A DNA stretch of 16,383 nt from Candidatus Zipacnadia bacterium (GTDB lineage Bacteria; Armatimonadota; Zipacnadia; Zipacnadales; UBA5352), in contig JALGUI010000018.1 in NCBI GenBank assembly GCA_029820915.1, forward strand, positions 1 to 16,383, in the 5' to 3' direction. Within the stretch, counting starts at the first letter, position 1, and each line of letters opens with the position of its first letter. A program made the position numbers and the translations under genes. Below the pieces are notes generated by a model. That model worked only from the letters and a program-made list of their open reading frames with translations, searched no databases and was not told where the DNA came from. Below, in pieces: positions 7,162-15,341 of this stretch.

Positions 7162-7178
7162 CGCCGGCCCTGCCGGCG
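7162..7178 (-). terminator. Short GC hairpin between the barrel gene and the oxidoreductase gene
   Basis: CGCCGGC (7162-7168) pairs with GCCGGCG (7172-7178) around a 3-nt loop, 15 bases after the stop of the alpha/alpha-barrel gene. A weaker second hairpin (CTGAC/GTCAG, 7138-7154) follows. No T-tract is present. This may be an attenuating or stabilising hairpin in a shared transcript rather than a true terminator. Confidence 0.4.
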
Positions 7179-7193
7179 TGCGCGGTCCCGAGG

Positions 7194-8204
7194 CTATGCG
7201 GTGAGCGCCTCGAGGTTGTCGAGCATCTCCAGCGCCAGGATGAGCCCCTCGGCCGTGGCGTCGGTCTGGGCCGAGGTCAGATCGCTGGGCAACATGGGCT
7301 CAAGCCAGCTCCCATCCGGGTTCTGGCGCGCCACCAGCCCCTCGAGCACGGCCTCGGTGATGCGCTGGTAGTTGACGTTGCCGGTCTGGACGTAGAGCAG
7401 CGATGCGGCCCAGCCGAAGAGGCCGCTGCGGGGACTCGAGTAGCGGTCATCGGCGCCGGACTCGCAGAAGCCGACGTACTCCTGCGCCACGCGCAGGTAG
7501 CTGCGCTCGTCCATCGCCTCGGCGAGCTTGACCAGGAAGCCCGCCACGAGGCCGGGCACGAAGTACCACTGGCCGGGCTCGTCGAGCCGGAGCATGTACT
7601 CCTCGTCCAGGCCTTCGCCGTAGATGCGCACGGGCTCCTCGCCGCGCCGCACCATCAGGTACATGCGGTCGCCACTCTGGGGCATCTGCTCCCAGCGGCG
7701 CACCAGGAAGTCGCCGGCGGCGACGGCGACGGCCTCATCCCCCATGTACAGGGCGGCCAGCCCGGCGGCGGCGCTGCCCAGGAGGTCCTGCTCGTCGTCC
7801 AGCCCCGCCTCGGGCCCGTCGCGCAGGAAGCCACCGGTGTCGGGGTGCTGGAGGCTGGCCAGAAAGGCCCAGGCACGCATCGACAGTGCAAACTGGCCGA
7901 GCTTCTGCGCGCCGACGATGACCCACGCGGGCGCGTAGCCGTAGTAGCGCTCGAGCGCGCCCTGCCGGCCGAAGCTGGCGCCGAGGTCGCCGTCCTCGTC
8001 GAGGCTGTTGTCCGCGATCCACGTGCACAGCCGGACGGCCCGCCCGCTCTGGCCGCTGAGGGCAAGAGCGTAGGGGACCTTGTGGAAGCCGGTCAGGCCC
8101 TCGGGGAGAGGTTGGAAGGAGCCGTCCTCGTTCTGTTGTCGTATCAACCACTTGACGGCCTCGATGGCCGCCCGCTTCACTGCTGCTCTGTCCGTCGCTA
8201 TCAC
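7194..8204 (-). CDS. Alpha/alpha-barrel protein of the terpene cyclase/protein prenyltransferase fold
   Basis: The 336-residue protein is predicted to be a soluble helical barrel. It contains spaced motifs like the QW-type repeats of squalene-hopene cyclases: QQNEDGSF (23-30), LQHPDTGGF (118-126) and RQNPDGSW (293-300). Pairs of helices lie between them. It is about half the length of a squalene cyclase and I see no DxDD protonation motif, so cyclase activity is unlikely. Similar barrels occur in glycan-degrading lyases and hydrolases and in many uncharacterised proteins. The start is GTG at 8204 with only a weak ribosome binding site, so the start is less certain than the frame. No signal peptide is present. 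It lies between the giant FtsX fusion and a Gfo/Idh/MocA dehydrogenase on the same strand. Confidence 0.75.
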   Translation of the reverse strand: MIATDRAAVKRAAIEAVKWLIRQQNEDGSFQPLPEGLTGFHKVPYALALSGQSGRAVRLCTWIADNSLDEDGDLGASFGRQGALERYYGYAPAWVIVGAQKLGQFALSMRAWAFLASLQHPDTGGFLRDGPEAGLDDEQDLLGSAAAGLAALYMGDEAVAVAAGDFLVRRWEQMPQSGDRMYLMVRRGEEPVRIYGEGLDEEYMLRLDEPGQWYFVPGLVAGFLVKLAEAMDERSYLRVAQEYVGFCESGADDRYSSPRSGLFGWAASLLYVQTGNVNYQRITEAVLEGLVARQNPDGSWLEPMLPSDLTSAQTDATAEGLILALEMLDNLEALTA

Positions 8205-8217
8205 TCCCGCTATCTTC

Positions 8218-8249
8218 GGGCGCGCCGCCGGAGAGCCGACGGCGCGCCC
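8218..8249 (-). terminator. Hairpin after the M28-like/FtsX gene
   Basis: GGGCGCGCCG (8218-8227) is perfectly complementary to CGGCGCGCCC (8240-8249), with a 12-nt loop. It starts 28 bases after the stop codon of the giant gene on the minus strand and fills most of the 73-bp spacer. There is no T-tract, so it may be a factor-assisted or inefficient terminator, or a 3'-end stabiliser. Confidence 0.5.
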
Positions 8250-8277
8250 ATGGCCTTGCTGTCGGCCCGCACGGCGC

Positions 8278-11200
8278 TTAGGTTGCGACGGCGCCCCCCG
8301 TCACGACCTGCTCGCCGCGCTCGGCATAGGCGACCTTCTCGCCCTGCGGCACCGTGCGCCAGATCAGGAACTGCTTGCGGATCGACGACAGGAACAGCGA
8401 GTTGGTCTTCTTCCACGACGTGATGTCACCGGCCAGACGGGTGAGCCGGATCTCGACGGTGAAGATCTCCTCGTCCTCGGTGGGCAGGCACCCCAACTCG
8501 AAGTCCTGGCTCACGCCCAGGTCGTACGGCGCCAGCCACATGCGCAGCTTGATCGCCACGCCGTCCTGGGGCGTGTCGCCCCGCCCTTCGAGCCGCACGT
8601 TCTCGGCCAGGAACTCCCCACCGGCGTAGCCAACGTACTCCGAGAAGAACTCCTGCAGGAACTCGGCTACGCCGAAGGCGTCGCGGCCCGTGACCGTAAA
8701 GGGCAGGCGCACGAGCAGCAGGTCGCCATCGGGCTCGGGCAGCTCCCACTTGCGCGCGATGCCGGGCGACGCGATCTCGGAGGCCTTCCGGCTCGGGTAG
8801 ATGGTGGACAGCAGCACCACGATGACGACGAGGACGGTGACGCCCACCGCGGACATCGACGAGTAGTTGAGCTCCACGCCCGCCTCGAAGCCGAAGACGT
8901 GGATGGCCTTGGCCAGCATCTGGCCCAGCAGGTAGCCGATGATCGCGCCCAGGTTGGCGAACACGGCGGCCTCGGCGAGGAAGAGCGTGGCGATGTGCAC
9001 CGGGGCCAGGCCCAGCGAGCTGTAGATCCCGATCTCCTTGGTGCGCTCGTAGACGGCGCCGAGCATCGTGTTGAGCACGATCAGCGCCGCGATCAGGATC
9101 GGGATGATCATCGTCTCCAGCCCGCTGGCGCTGGTCATGCCTACGGAGCTGAAGAGGTAGGAGCCGCTGGCCACCCCGGCGTAGAGGCTCAGGGCGAAGC
9201 GCTTCATCATGGTCGCGACGGCATCGGCGACCTGCTCGGCTTCGTCGAAGCGTATGCCGACGGAGCGCAGTGTACCGCCCAGCTCCAACGCCGTGGCGTA
9301 CGGGATGACGGCGAGCTTCTCGGGCCCGTAGTGCTTGTACTCCTGCAGCAGGGACTGCGCGCCGCTCGAGCCGAGCTGCGAGCGGCGCTCGGCCTGGCGC
9401 TTGAGCTCCTCGATGACCTCCGGCCGCAGCATGGCGTAGTTAACCGGCGTCATGGGCTCGCCGTCGAGGTCCACCACGTTGCGCATCTGGTCCTCATCGA
9501 GCAGACCGATGACGGTGAAGTCGGTGCCGAAGAGCTTTACCTTCGTGCGGCCGACGTCGGAGCGGCCGATGCCGAGGGTCTCGGCCACCGATTCGGGCAG
9601 CAGAATGGCGTCCTTCTCCCCCGGCTCGATCCACCGGCCCGCGAGCAGGAGCCGCTCGGTGTCCGTGATCTCGCGCTCCTGCGGCGACAGCCCCAGGATG
9701 GCGTTGATCGTGTAGGTGGTGGACAGGTCCGTCGTCAGCGAGATGTCCACCATCAGTTCCTTCTCGAGGTCCGCGCTGGTGTACCAGGCGCGCGGGGAGA
9801 CGATGGCCTCGTCCCGAAGCTCGTTGGCGATGATGCTGGCGGTCGGCGCCTCGAGCGACAGCCACGATCGGTCGCGGAGCATGATGCCCTGGTAGGCGGG
9901 CGCGTGCGACAGGCGGATCTTGTTCTCGCGGAGGAAGGACTTCACCGATGTGAAGGACAGCACCGTGAAGGTGAGGAGGATGAGCGTGATGGCCGTGAGC
10001 GCGGTGCGGGCCTTGCGCCGGCGCATGTTGGCGATGCCCAGGCCGAAGGCCGCGCCGGTGGCGGAGAGGCGGTCCACGTCGGCCTCGTGCACCCCACCAC
10101 GCGACTGCTTCATCGACTTGAGCTCCTGGTTGAACTTCATGGTGACGATGCTGATCACCAGCACGGCGAGCGTCATGACGATGAAGGCCAGGAGGATGAT
10201 CGGCGGACTGTTGGTCAGCGCGAACGCCGGGTGCACGAGCGCCAGCGCCAGGAACACGATCACGAAGACGACGACGGTGCCGATGATCTGCGTGATGATG
10301 GTGCGCGCGTGGATGAAGAGGCGCTCGCCGAAGAAGGCGAAGGGCAGCAGGATCGCCAGGTAGAACAGCACACCCTTCACCACGTCCTCGGCGGTCTTCT
10401 GCACGTCCGGGTAGGCGCGGGACTCATAGCCCCAGGCATGGCGCGCCGTCGCCACCGCCACGTCATAGCGCCGCTCCTCGAGCGCGGTGCGCGCGGTGCG
10501 CAGCGCGTCGTTGGCGGTCTGGTGCAGCTCCAGCACCCGCTGGTTGGCGATGCCGTGCCGCTCGAGCCGACGGATGCGGTACTCGTCGATCATCCACATG
10601 TCGTTCGCGATCTGCAGCGGCGTCATGACGATGCTCGACGTGGTCGCGGCCGGGAAGCCGATGCCCGTGGGCTTCTGCGCCGTGGCGTTGATGGCGACCA
10701 TGCGGATGCCCACCAGGCCCATCGACATGGTCACCTGCACGTTGAGGTCGGGCATCGAGTAGATGACCGCGCAGGGCTCAACGTAGGAGGGAAACTCGGC
10801 CGCCACCTTGATCTCGTTGATCGAGTAGCCGAAGGACATCGGCTCTGAGTAGTCGATGGCGTCGTACACGAAGACCTTCTCGAGCGTCTGGAAGTAGCGC
10901 TCGTCCACCAGGTCGTACAGGCCGGTCGCCGCGCAGCGGAAGACGATGACCGGGCGCTTGAGCCCGGCGCGCCCGTAGACCTCGCGCGGGTACTTCTTGT
11001 CGCCGTCGATGCCCCGGTCGGGCGCGTAGATGATGTCGCCGCTGCCGGGGTCGAAGTGGAAGGCTTCGAGCCGCACCGCGCGGTTGGCCATCTCGCCGCG
11101 GATCACGAACTCGCTGGTCTCGTTGGCCATCGCCAGCACGGACGTGTGGACGCCCATCATGATGCGGTACTGGCCCTGTACCAGCACTAGCGAGCCGGCC

Positions 11201-13032
11201 ACGGGGCTGTTGGGAACGAAGCTCTCGCGGCGCCGGAACTCCAGCACCGTGCCCTCGACATCGACGAGGTCGTCCATCTTCTTGAGAGCCTCGACGCGCT
11301 TGAGCGCCCGCTCACTCAACGTCATGTCGCCCAGGAACTTGTACAGCAGGTTCGCCAGCATCTGGTTCTGGGTGACGAGGTTGTCCATGTTGAGCCGGTC
11401 GGGCGTATCCAGAGGCGTGTCCGAGTAGTTGCGGGCGTCGTTGACCGTCGTGAAGGTGATCCCCGGCCGCCCGCCGCGGATGACCATCTCGTGGTCGAAA
11501 GCGATCTTGCCGGGGAAGAAGGTGTGCCACTCGCGGCCCTTGATCGGGTTGATGCCGTCCACGAAGGTCTCTTCGACCTTCATGCCCAGCGCCCCGGCTA
11601 TCCGCTCGGCGTCGCCGGTGAACTGCTTGCCCAGCGGCGAGTAGAAGCGCAGCAGGTGCGCCTGGGCGAAGTACCAGCCGACCTGGAAGGCGCCCAGGGT
11701 CGGCGTGTGGGTGCTCAGGTCGATGCCGACGAACAGGTGGATGGTGTCGAACTGGTCGAGGGCCTCCCAGATGCGCATGTGCCTCTTGTGCCGCGCGATG
11801 TCCTCATCGAGGCGCTGGACGCGGAGGAAGGCCGCCTCGGCGCCCAGTTCGAGCTGGCCCACATTGATGCGGCTGGCCATCTCCTCGCGGCGCTCGCGCT
11901 GGGCCTCCGACAGCGTCGCCCTGATGGCCTCGAACTCCTGGCGGCGGCGCTTCATCCTCTCGATCTCATGCCGCGTGTCCTCGAGCGCGCGCTCGAGTTG
12001 CGCCAGCTCACGCTCCATCTCCTCGTAGCGCTCGCGGCGCAATCGCGTCTTGCGGGGCTCCTTGCCCCACAGGTTGATGAACTCCCGTGCGCCGGTGAGG
12101 GCCTCGAAGTGCCCGCTGCAGGCGAGGAAGATGACGCTGCGCTTCGGCGGGTTCGCGGCGAAGATCTCGGCCAGCTCGAGCAGCGTTGCGATGGAGACGG
12201 CGTTCTCGGCGCCGGGCGACAGCGCCGGAACCACCGAGACCGAGTCGTAGTAGGCCTCGAGGATGATGGCCTCGTTGCGCATGGAGGGATTGCTGCCGGG
12301 CAGGATGCCGATGATGTTGCGGTTGACCCTGTCCTCCCAGGTCACCTGGCTCTCGAGCCGCGCGTCGGCGTGGGCGTCGGCGGCGGCGATGACGGCCTCG
12401 GCGTCGTCACCGGACAGCCAGAAGCGGGGGACATCGACGGGCACGCGCAGCCACTTCGTCTCCGCCTCGCCGCGCGTGGTGTCCTCGGGCTCGATGAAGA
12501 CCACGGCCGCGGCGCCCAGTAGGGGCACGTGCAGCCAGTTCTGGCCATTGTTGAAGTCCATCACGACGATGGCGCCCTCGACGGGCTTGCCGTTGAAGTC
12601 GGACAGGTCGCCGTCCTCGACGTAGATGACAGGGCCCTCGATGCCCTCCTCGGGCACACAGGTGGTGCGGCACAGGTTCGGCCACAGGCCGTACAGCTCG
12701 TAGGTCCGGCCGTCCACCTCCAGCGAGGCGTGCTCCTCCAGCGGCGTGGGCAGGTTGAACTCCTGCTCGTAGGTCTCCAGCCCCAGCTCCTCGAAGGCGT
12801 CCAGAATCATGTCCGCCGCCGTCTCGTTGCCGGGGTAGCCCGACACCCTTGAGCCGAGAGCCGCGAAGTCGTCGATCCGCGACCGCAGCCGATCGCGAGA
12901 GATCTGGTCGGCGATCTCCCTGGCGCCCATGGCGCTGTAGCCTGCGTCGGCCGTCAGCAGGCACAGCACGGCCCCCATGGCGATGGCCGCGCACAGACCG
13001 CGGAGCACAGTGCGCTGTCCGGAGAGTGTCAT
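8278..13032 (-). CDS. Giant M28-peptidase-like/FtsX permease fusion with altered active site
   Basis: This 1584-residue membrane protein reads in order: signal peptide (1-34, ending AGYSA), PA-like region (about 105-230), M28-like core (236-320), charged coiled coil (324-426), rest of the M28-like fold ending at DTPDRL (541-546), a beta-rich region (about 585-820), three membrane helices (about 887-966), then an FtsX unit. The FtsX unit has one helix (1010-1030), a MacB-like extracytoplasmic domain, three helices (1304-1412) and the cytosolic coupling segment ERTKEIGIYSSLGL between the last two loops. A soluble tail of about 155 residues ends it. M28 signatures are altered: the HYD zinc motif reads YYD (261-263), and the Glu-Glu pair reads His308-Phe309. 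The ATG at 13032 follows GGAGG by 11 bases. Export, sensing or lipoprotein handling are possible roles; none is shown. Confidence 0.85.
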   Translation of the reverse strand: MTLSGQRTVLRGLCAAIAMGAVLCLLTADAGYSAMGAREIADQISRDRLRSRIDDFAALGSRVSGYPGNETAADMILDAFEELGLETYEQEFNLPTPLEEHASLEVDGRTYELYGLWPNLCRTTCVPEEGIEGPVIYVEDGDLSDFNGKPVEGAIVVMDFNNGQNWLHVPLLGAAAVVFIEPEDTTRGEAETKWLRVPVDVPRFWLSGDDAEAVIAAADAHADARLESQVTWEDRVNRNIIGILPGSNPSMRNEAIILEAYYDSVSVVPALSPGAENAVSIATLLELAEIFAANPPKRSVIFLACSGHFEALTGAREFINLWGKEPRKTRLRRERYEEMERELAQLERALEDTRHEIERMKRRRQEFEAIRATLSEAQRERREEMASRINVGQLELGAEAAFLRVQRLDEDIARHKRHMRIWEALDQFDTIHLFVGIDLSTHTPTLGAFQVGWYFAQAHLLRFYSPLGKQFTGDAERIAGALGMKVEETFVDGINPIKGREWHTFFPGKIAFDHEMVIRGGRPGITFTTVNDARNYSDTPLDTPDRLNMDNLVTQNQMLANLLYKFLGDMTLSERALKRVEALKKMDDLVDVEGTVLEFRRRESFVPNSPVAGSLVLVQGQYRIMMGVHTSVLAMANETSEFVIRGEMANRAVRLEAFHFDPGSGDIIYAPDRGIDGDKKYPREVYGRAGLKRPVIVFRCAATGLYDLVDERYFQTLEKVFVYDAIDYSEPMSFGYSINEIKVAAEFPSYVEPCAVIYSMPDLNVQVTMSMGLVGIRMVAINATAQKPTGIGFPAATTSSIVMTPLQIANDMWMIDEYRIRRLERHGIANQRVLELHQTANDALRTARTALEERRYDVAVATARHAWGYESRAYPDVQKTAEDVVKGVLFYLAILLPFAFFGERLFIHARTIITQIIGTVVVFVIVFLALALVHPAFALTNSPPIILLAFIVMTLAVLVISIVTMKFNQELKSMKQSRGGVHEADVDRLSATGAAFGLGIANMRRRKARTALTAITLILLTFTVLSFTSVKSFLRENKIRLSHAPAYQGIMLRDRSWLSLEAPTASIIANELRDEAIVSPRAWYTSADLEKELMVDISLTTDLSTTYTINAILGLSPQEREITDTERLLLAGRWIEPGEKDAILLPESVAETLGIGRSDVGRTKVKLFGTDFTVIGLLDEDQMRNVVDLDGEPMTPVNYAMLRPEVIEELKRQAERRSQLGSSGAQSLLQEYKHYGPEKLAVIPYATALELGGTLRSVGIRFDEAEQVADAVATMMKRFALSLYAGVASGSYLFSSVGMTSASGLETMIIPILIAALIVLNTMLGAVYERTKEIGIYSSLGLAPVHIATLFLAEAAVFANLGAIIGYLLGQMLAKAIHVFGFEAGVELNYSSMSAVGVTVLVVIVVLLSTIYPSRKASEIASPGIARKWELPEPDGDLLLVRLPFTVTGRDAFGVAEFLQEFFSEYVGYAGGEFLAENVRLEGRGDTPQDGVAIKLRMWLAPYDLGVSQDFELGCLPTEDEEIFTVEIRLTRLAGDITSWKKTNSLFLSSIRKQFLIWRTVPQGEKVAYAERGEQVVTGGAVAT

Positions 13033-13062
13033 TGTCGCAACATCCTCCTCGCCGGTCACTAC

Positions 13063-13086
13063 GGCCGCCCGCACACGGGCGCGGCC
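13063..13086 (-). other. Intercistronic hairpin between the DUF6785-type gene and the FtsX fusion
   Basis: GGCCGCCCG (13063-13071) pairs with CGGGC (13076-13080) and GGCC (13083-13086), with a 2-nt bulge and a CACA loop. It sits in the 72-bp gap, just upstream of the ribosome binding site of the fusion gene. It could tune relative expression of the two genes or be a partial terminator. Confidence 0.4.
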
Positions 13087-13104
13087 CGGGAACTTCCGGC
13101 CCTC

Positions 13105-15105
13105 TCAGCCGAAGTGGACCACGTACCGACGGTACATCTCATTGATGGTGCTGAGCCAGCCCCACACCAGGCCGGCGGTGAAGAAGTGGCCGACTACGAT
13201 TCCCAGGAAGAACGGGATCAGCCGGCGGTACATGCCCATACCGCCGACCCGCAGGATCAGGCTCTTGAGCAGCCACACGATGAAGAACGGGCCCCAGAGG
13301 GGGCCGCCGTAGGCGGTGACCATGGCGTAGCCCAGGGGGTGCAGCGGGAAGCGCAGGAAGACTGAGCGCAGCCCGACCAGCCCGGCCGTGACCAGCACCC
13401 CCACCACCGCGGCGCCGGTGCGGCCCCGGTCGGGCTCCTTGTGCCCGCGCATGAAGCTGGCCAGCTCTTCGTACTCCGTGACCGCCAGCCGCGTGCGGTA
13501 GCCGCCCTGGGTAGTCCCGCCCTCCAGGATGTTCGCGCCGTGCATGTAGTACGCCTGCAAGTGTATCACATACGCACCGGCCAGTCCAACCACGAGCGCC
13601 ACCACCAGCCACCAGGCCATCACCCGCTGGCGGATGCGCGCCTCCTCGGCGATTCGCGTCGCCTCGATCTGGTAGGCCATCATCGACTGGAAGTAGCCGC
13701 GAGACAGGAACATCAGCAGCGAGAAGATGGTCAGGTTGCCCCAGCCACCGAAGCGCACGTAGGGCTCGGAGCCCGCAATGGCAATCATCATGCGCTTGTG
13801 TTGGTAGAACGGGAACAGCCACACCATCGCGGCCCCCGCCTCGGCCCGGGCCCGCGCATAGACGAGTGCGAACAGCAGGAAGAGCCCGAGGTAGATGGCG
13901 GCGGTCCACAGCGCCATGCCCGCCATGCTCGTCCACAGCAGCATGAAGCCGAAGCCCGCCACCAGGCCGATCAGCGCGCCGCGGTAGCTCATCGGCTCGT
14001 CGCTGTCGTCGATCGACCGGTCGCCCAGGATGGCTCGGCGCCAGATGCGGCCCAGATGCTCCCGGGCCACGAAGACCAGGAACACGCCCAGCGCCAGGTA
14101 GGCGCCGAAGGACTGCTCCTGCACGAAGGGGAAGCCTGCCGGTTCGTAGCCGACCGCCGTCACCAGGACGTTGGCGAGGCGCTGCAGCAGGTAGAAGACC
14201 CACACGGACAGCGTGATCTCGGTGGGCACCAGGTAGCCCAGCCCGATGTTCGCGGGCCGCCACGCGATGCCCAGAGGCCGGATTGCCGACCACGGGCGCT
14301 CGGTGAACAGGCCGCCGAGGTCGTACTGTCGGCCCATCGCCGGAACCGCGGGGTTCCAGGCGTTCAGGATGTTCATGACGTTGTACAGCGCCGCCAGCCC
14401 GAAGCCGATCCACATGGCCGAGTTCTTGAAGAAGCTCAGGGCGGCCGCGGGCCGATCGCCCCCCGACATCTCCATCACCAGATGCACGATGGGGAAGGTC
14501 AGCCGCTCGCGCTCCACCCACTGCCGGCGGAACAGCGTCATCAGCGACATCATGGCGATGAAGGCCGCCAGCAGCAGCAGCGTCCACGCGGTCAGCGGCG
14601 TCAGCCAGGCGCCCCACGGCACCAGTTCGGTGTCCGAGCCCTCGTACATCTCCCGGATGACCTCGGAGTCGCCCGGGGTCAGCCAGGTGGGGATGTACTG
14701 CTGGAACTCCTCGAAGTTGTTCTCGGGCGTGGCGAAGTAGTGCAGCGCCGTGGAGTTGGGGAAGAGCATGCGCGCCACGCCGACCGAGGACATCGACACC
14801 GCGATGCACAGGAAGGCGTAGACCATCAGCATGCCCGGCCGCGTGAGCCGCAGGAAGCCGGGCAGGCGGCCGAGCATGGGCAGCAGGAGCGTGAGCACCA
14901 GCAGTGCGCCGACCGCCGGCACCACCGGCACGCTCTCGCCGACCTGCGACCCGTGCGAGACGAGCCCGGCCTGCTTCATCCAGACCAGCGACAGGACCAG
15001 GAATACCAGCGCCAGGATGATCGCGCGCCACGACAGCCCGTACAGCTCCTGCGCGGCGGCCACGCCCTCCTGGTCGCTCTGCGTCGTCTGATGATCTGCT
15101 GCCAC
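13105..15105 (-). CDS. DUF6785/DUF6784-type polytopic membrane protein
   Basis: This is a 666-residue integral membrane protein with about 13 to 14 hydrophobic helices. I recognise the family by HYFATPENNF (122-131), the segment RRQWVERERLTFP (193-205) after a long helix, and a C-terminal region HPLGYAMVTAYGG followed by WLLKSLILRVGG and MYRRLIPFFLGIVVG. These proteins resemble oligopeptide-transporter-like permeases in layout, but no substrate is established. The GTG at 15105 is chosen because AGAGGG lies about 9 bases upstream; a longer in-frame reading to 15261 would cover arginine- and proline-rich sequence with no family resemblance. It precedes the M28-like/FtsX gene by 72 bp and diverges from a zinc-ribbon membrane protein, suggesting an envelope-related function. 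I found no convincing promoter on its strand. Confidence 0.85.
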   Translation of the reverse strand: MAADHQTTQSDQEGVAAAQELYGLSWRAIILALVFLVLSLVWMKQAGLVSHGSQVGESVPVVPAVGALLVLTLLLPMLGRLPGFLRLTRPGMLMVYAFLCIAVSMSSVGVARMLFPNSTALHYFATPENNFEEFQQYIPTWLTPGDSEVIREMYEGSDTELVPWGAWLTPLTAWTLLLLAAFIAMMSLMTLFRRQWVERERLTFPIVHLVMEMSGGDRPAAALSFFKNSAMWIGFGLAALYNVMNILNAWNPAVPAMGRQYDLGGLFTERPWSAIRPLGIAWRPANIGLGYLVPTEITLSVWVFYLLQRLANVLVTAVGYEPAGFPFVQEQSFGAYLALGVFLVFVAREHLGRIWRRAILGDRSIDDSDEPMSYRGALIGLVAGFGFMLLWTSMAGMALWTAAIYLGLFLLFALVYARARAEAGAAMVWLFPFYQHKRMMIAIAGSEPYVRFGGWGNLTIFSLLMFLSRGYFQSMMAYQIEATRIAEEARIRQRVMAWWLVVALVVGLAGAYVIHLQAYYMHGANILEGGTTQGGYRTRLAVTEYEELASFMRGHKEPDRGRTGAAVVGVLVTAGLVGLRSVFLRFPLHPLGYAMVTAYGGPLWGPFFIVWLLKSLILRVGGMGMYRRLIPFFLGIVVGHFFTAGLVWGWLSTINEMYRRYVVHFG

Positions 15106-15135
15106 GTTCGGTACCCTCTGCCGACGGCGTGGCGC

Positions 15136-15165
15136 TTGACTCCCTGGAAGGATGTCTGCTATTCT
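15136..15165 (+). promoter_or_regulatory. Extended -10 promoter for the zinc-ribbon gene
   Basis: TTGACT (15136-15141) is followed after 18 bases by TATTCT (15160-15165). A TGC immediately before the -10 hexamer gives an extended -10. The -35 matches five of six consensus bases and the -10 four of six. Transcription would start near 15172 and leave a leader of about 170 nt before the ATG at 15342. It overlaps the upstream region of the divergent DUF6785-type gene. Confidence 0.55.
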
Positions 15166-15195
15166 TCCCTGGCCAAGAGAGCACCTCCGCCGGGC

Positions 15196-15228
15196 CGGAA
15201 ATTCCGCCAACAGCGGTCGCAGCGGTCG
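15196..15228. promoter_or_regulatory. Possible operator: palindrome and direct repeat in the divergent spacer
   Basis: A perfect 11-bp palindrome CGGAAATTCCG (15196-15206) is followed five bases later by a tandem 9-mer CAGCGGTCG repeated twice (15211-15228). Both lie about 25 to 55 bases downstream of the predicted plus-strand start and within the 236-bp region between divergent genes. This is where a repressor controlling either gene could bind. The assignment is speculative. Confidence 0.3.
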
Positions 15229-15341
15229 CCTGTGTAGGGGACTGTCGCGTACGGCGGGCATAGTTGTGCGCGCGTTCGCTGCTGCTGGCCGGCACTCCCC
15301 GACCTTCGGCGTGAACCACAGACAGACGAAGAGAGGCCATC

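Noticed and set aside
8080..10848. Long open frame on the plus strand opposite the FtsX part of the fusion gene
   Set aside because: It spans the boundary of two real minus-strand genes and has biased His/Asp/Arg/Gly composition without any domain; it is a shadow frame.
15106..15261. N-terminal extension of the DUF6785-type protein by 52 codons
   Set aside because: The extra residues are Arg/Pro-rich and unlike the family, and the GTG at 15105 has a good ribosome binding site.
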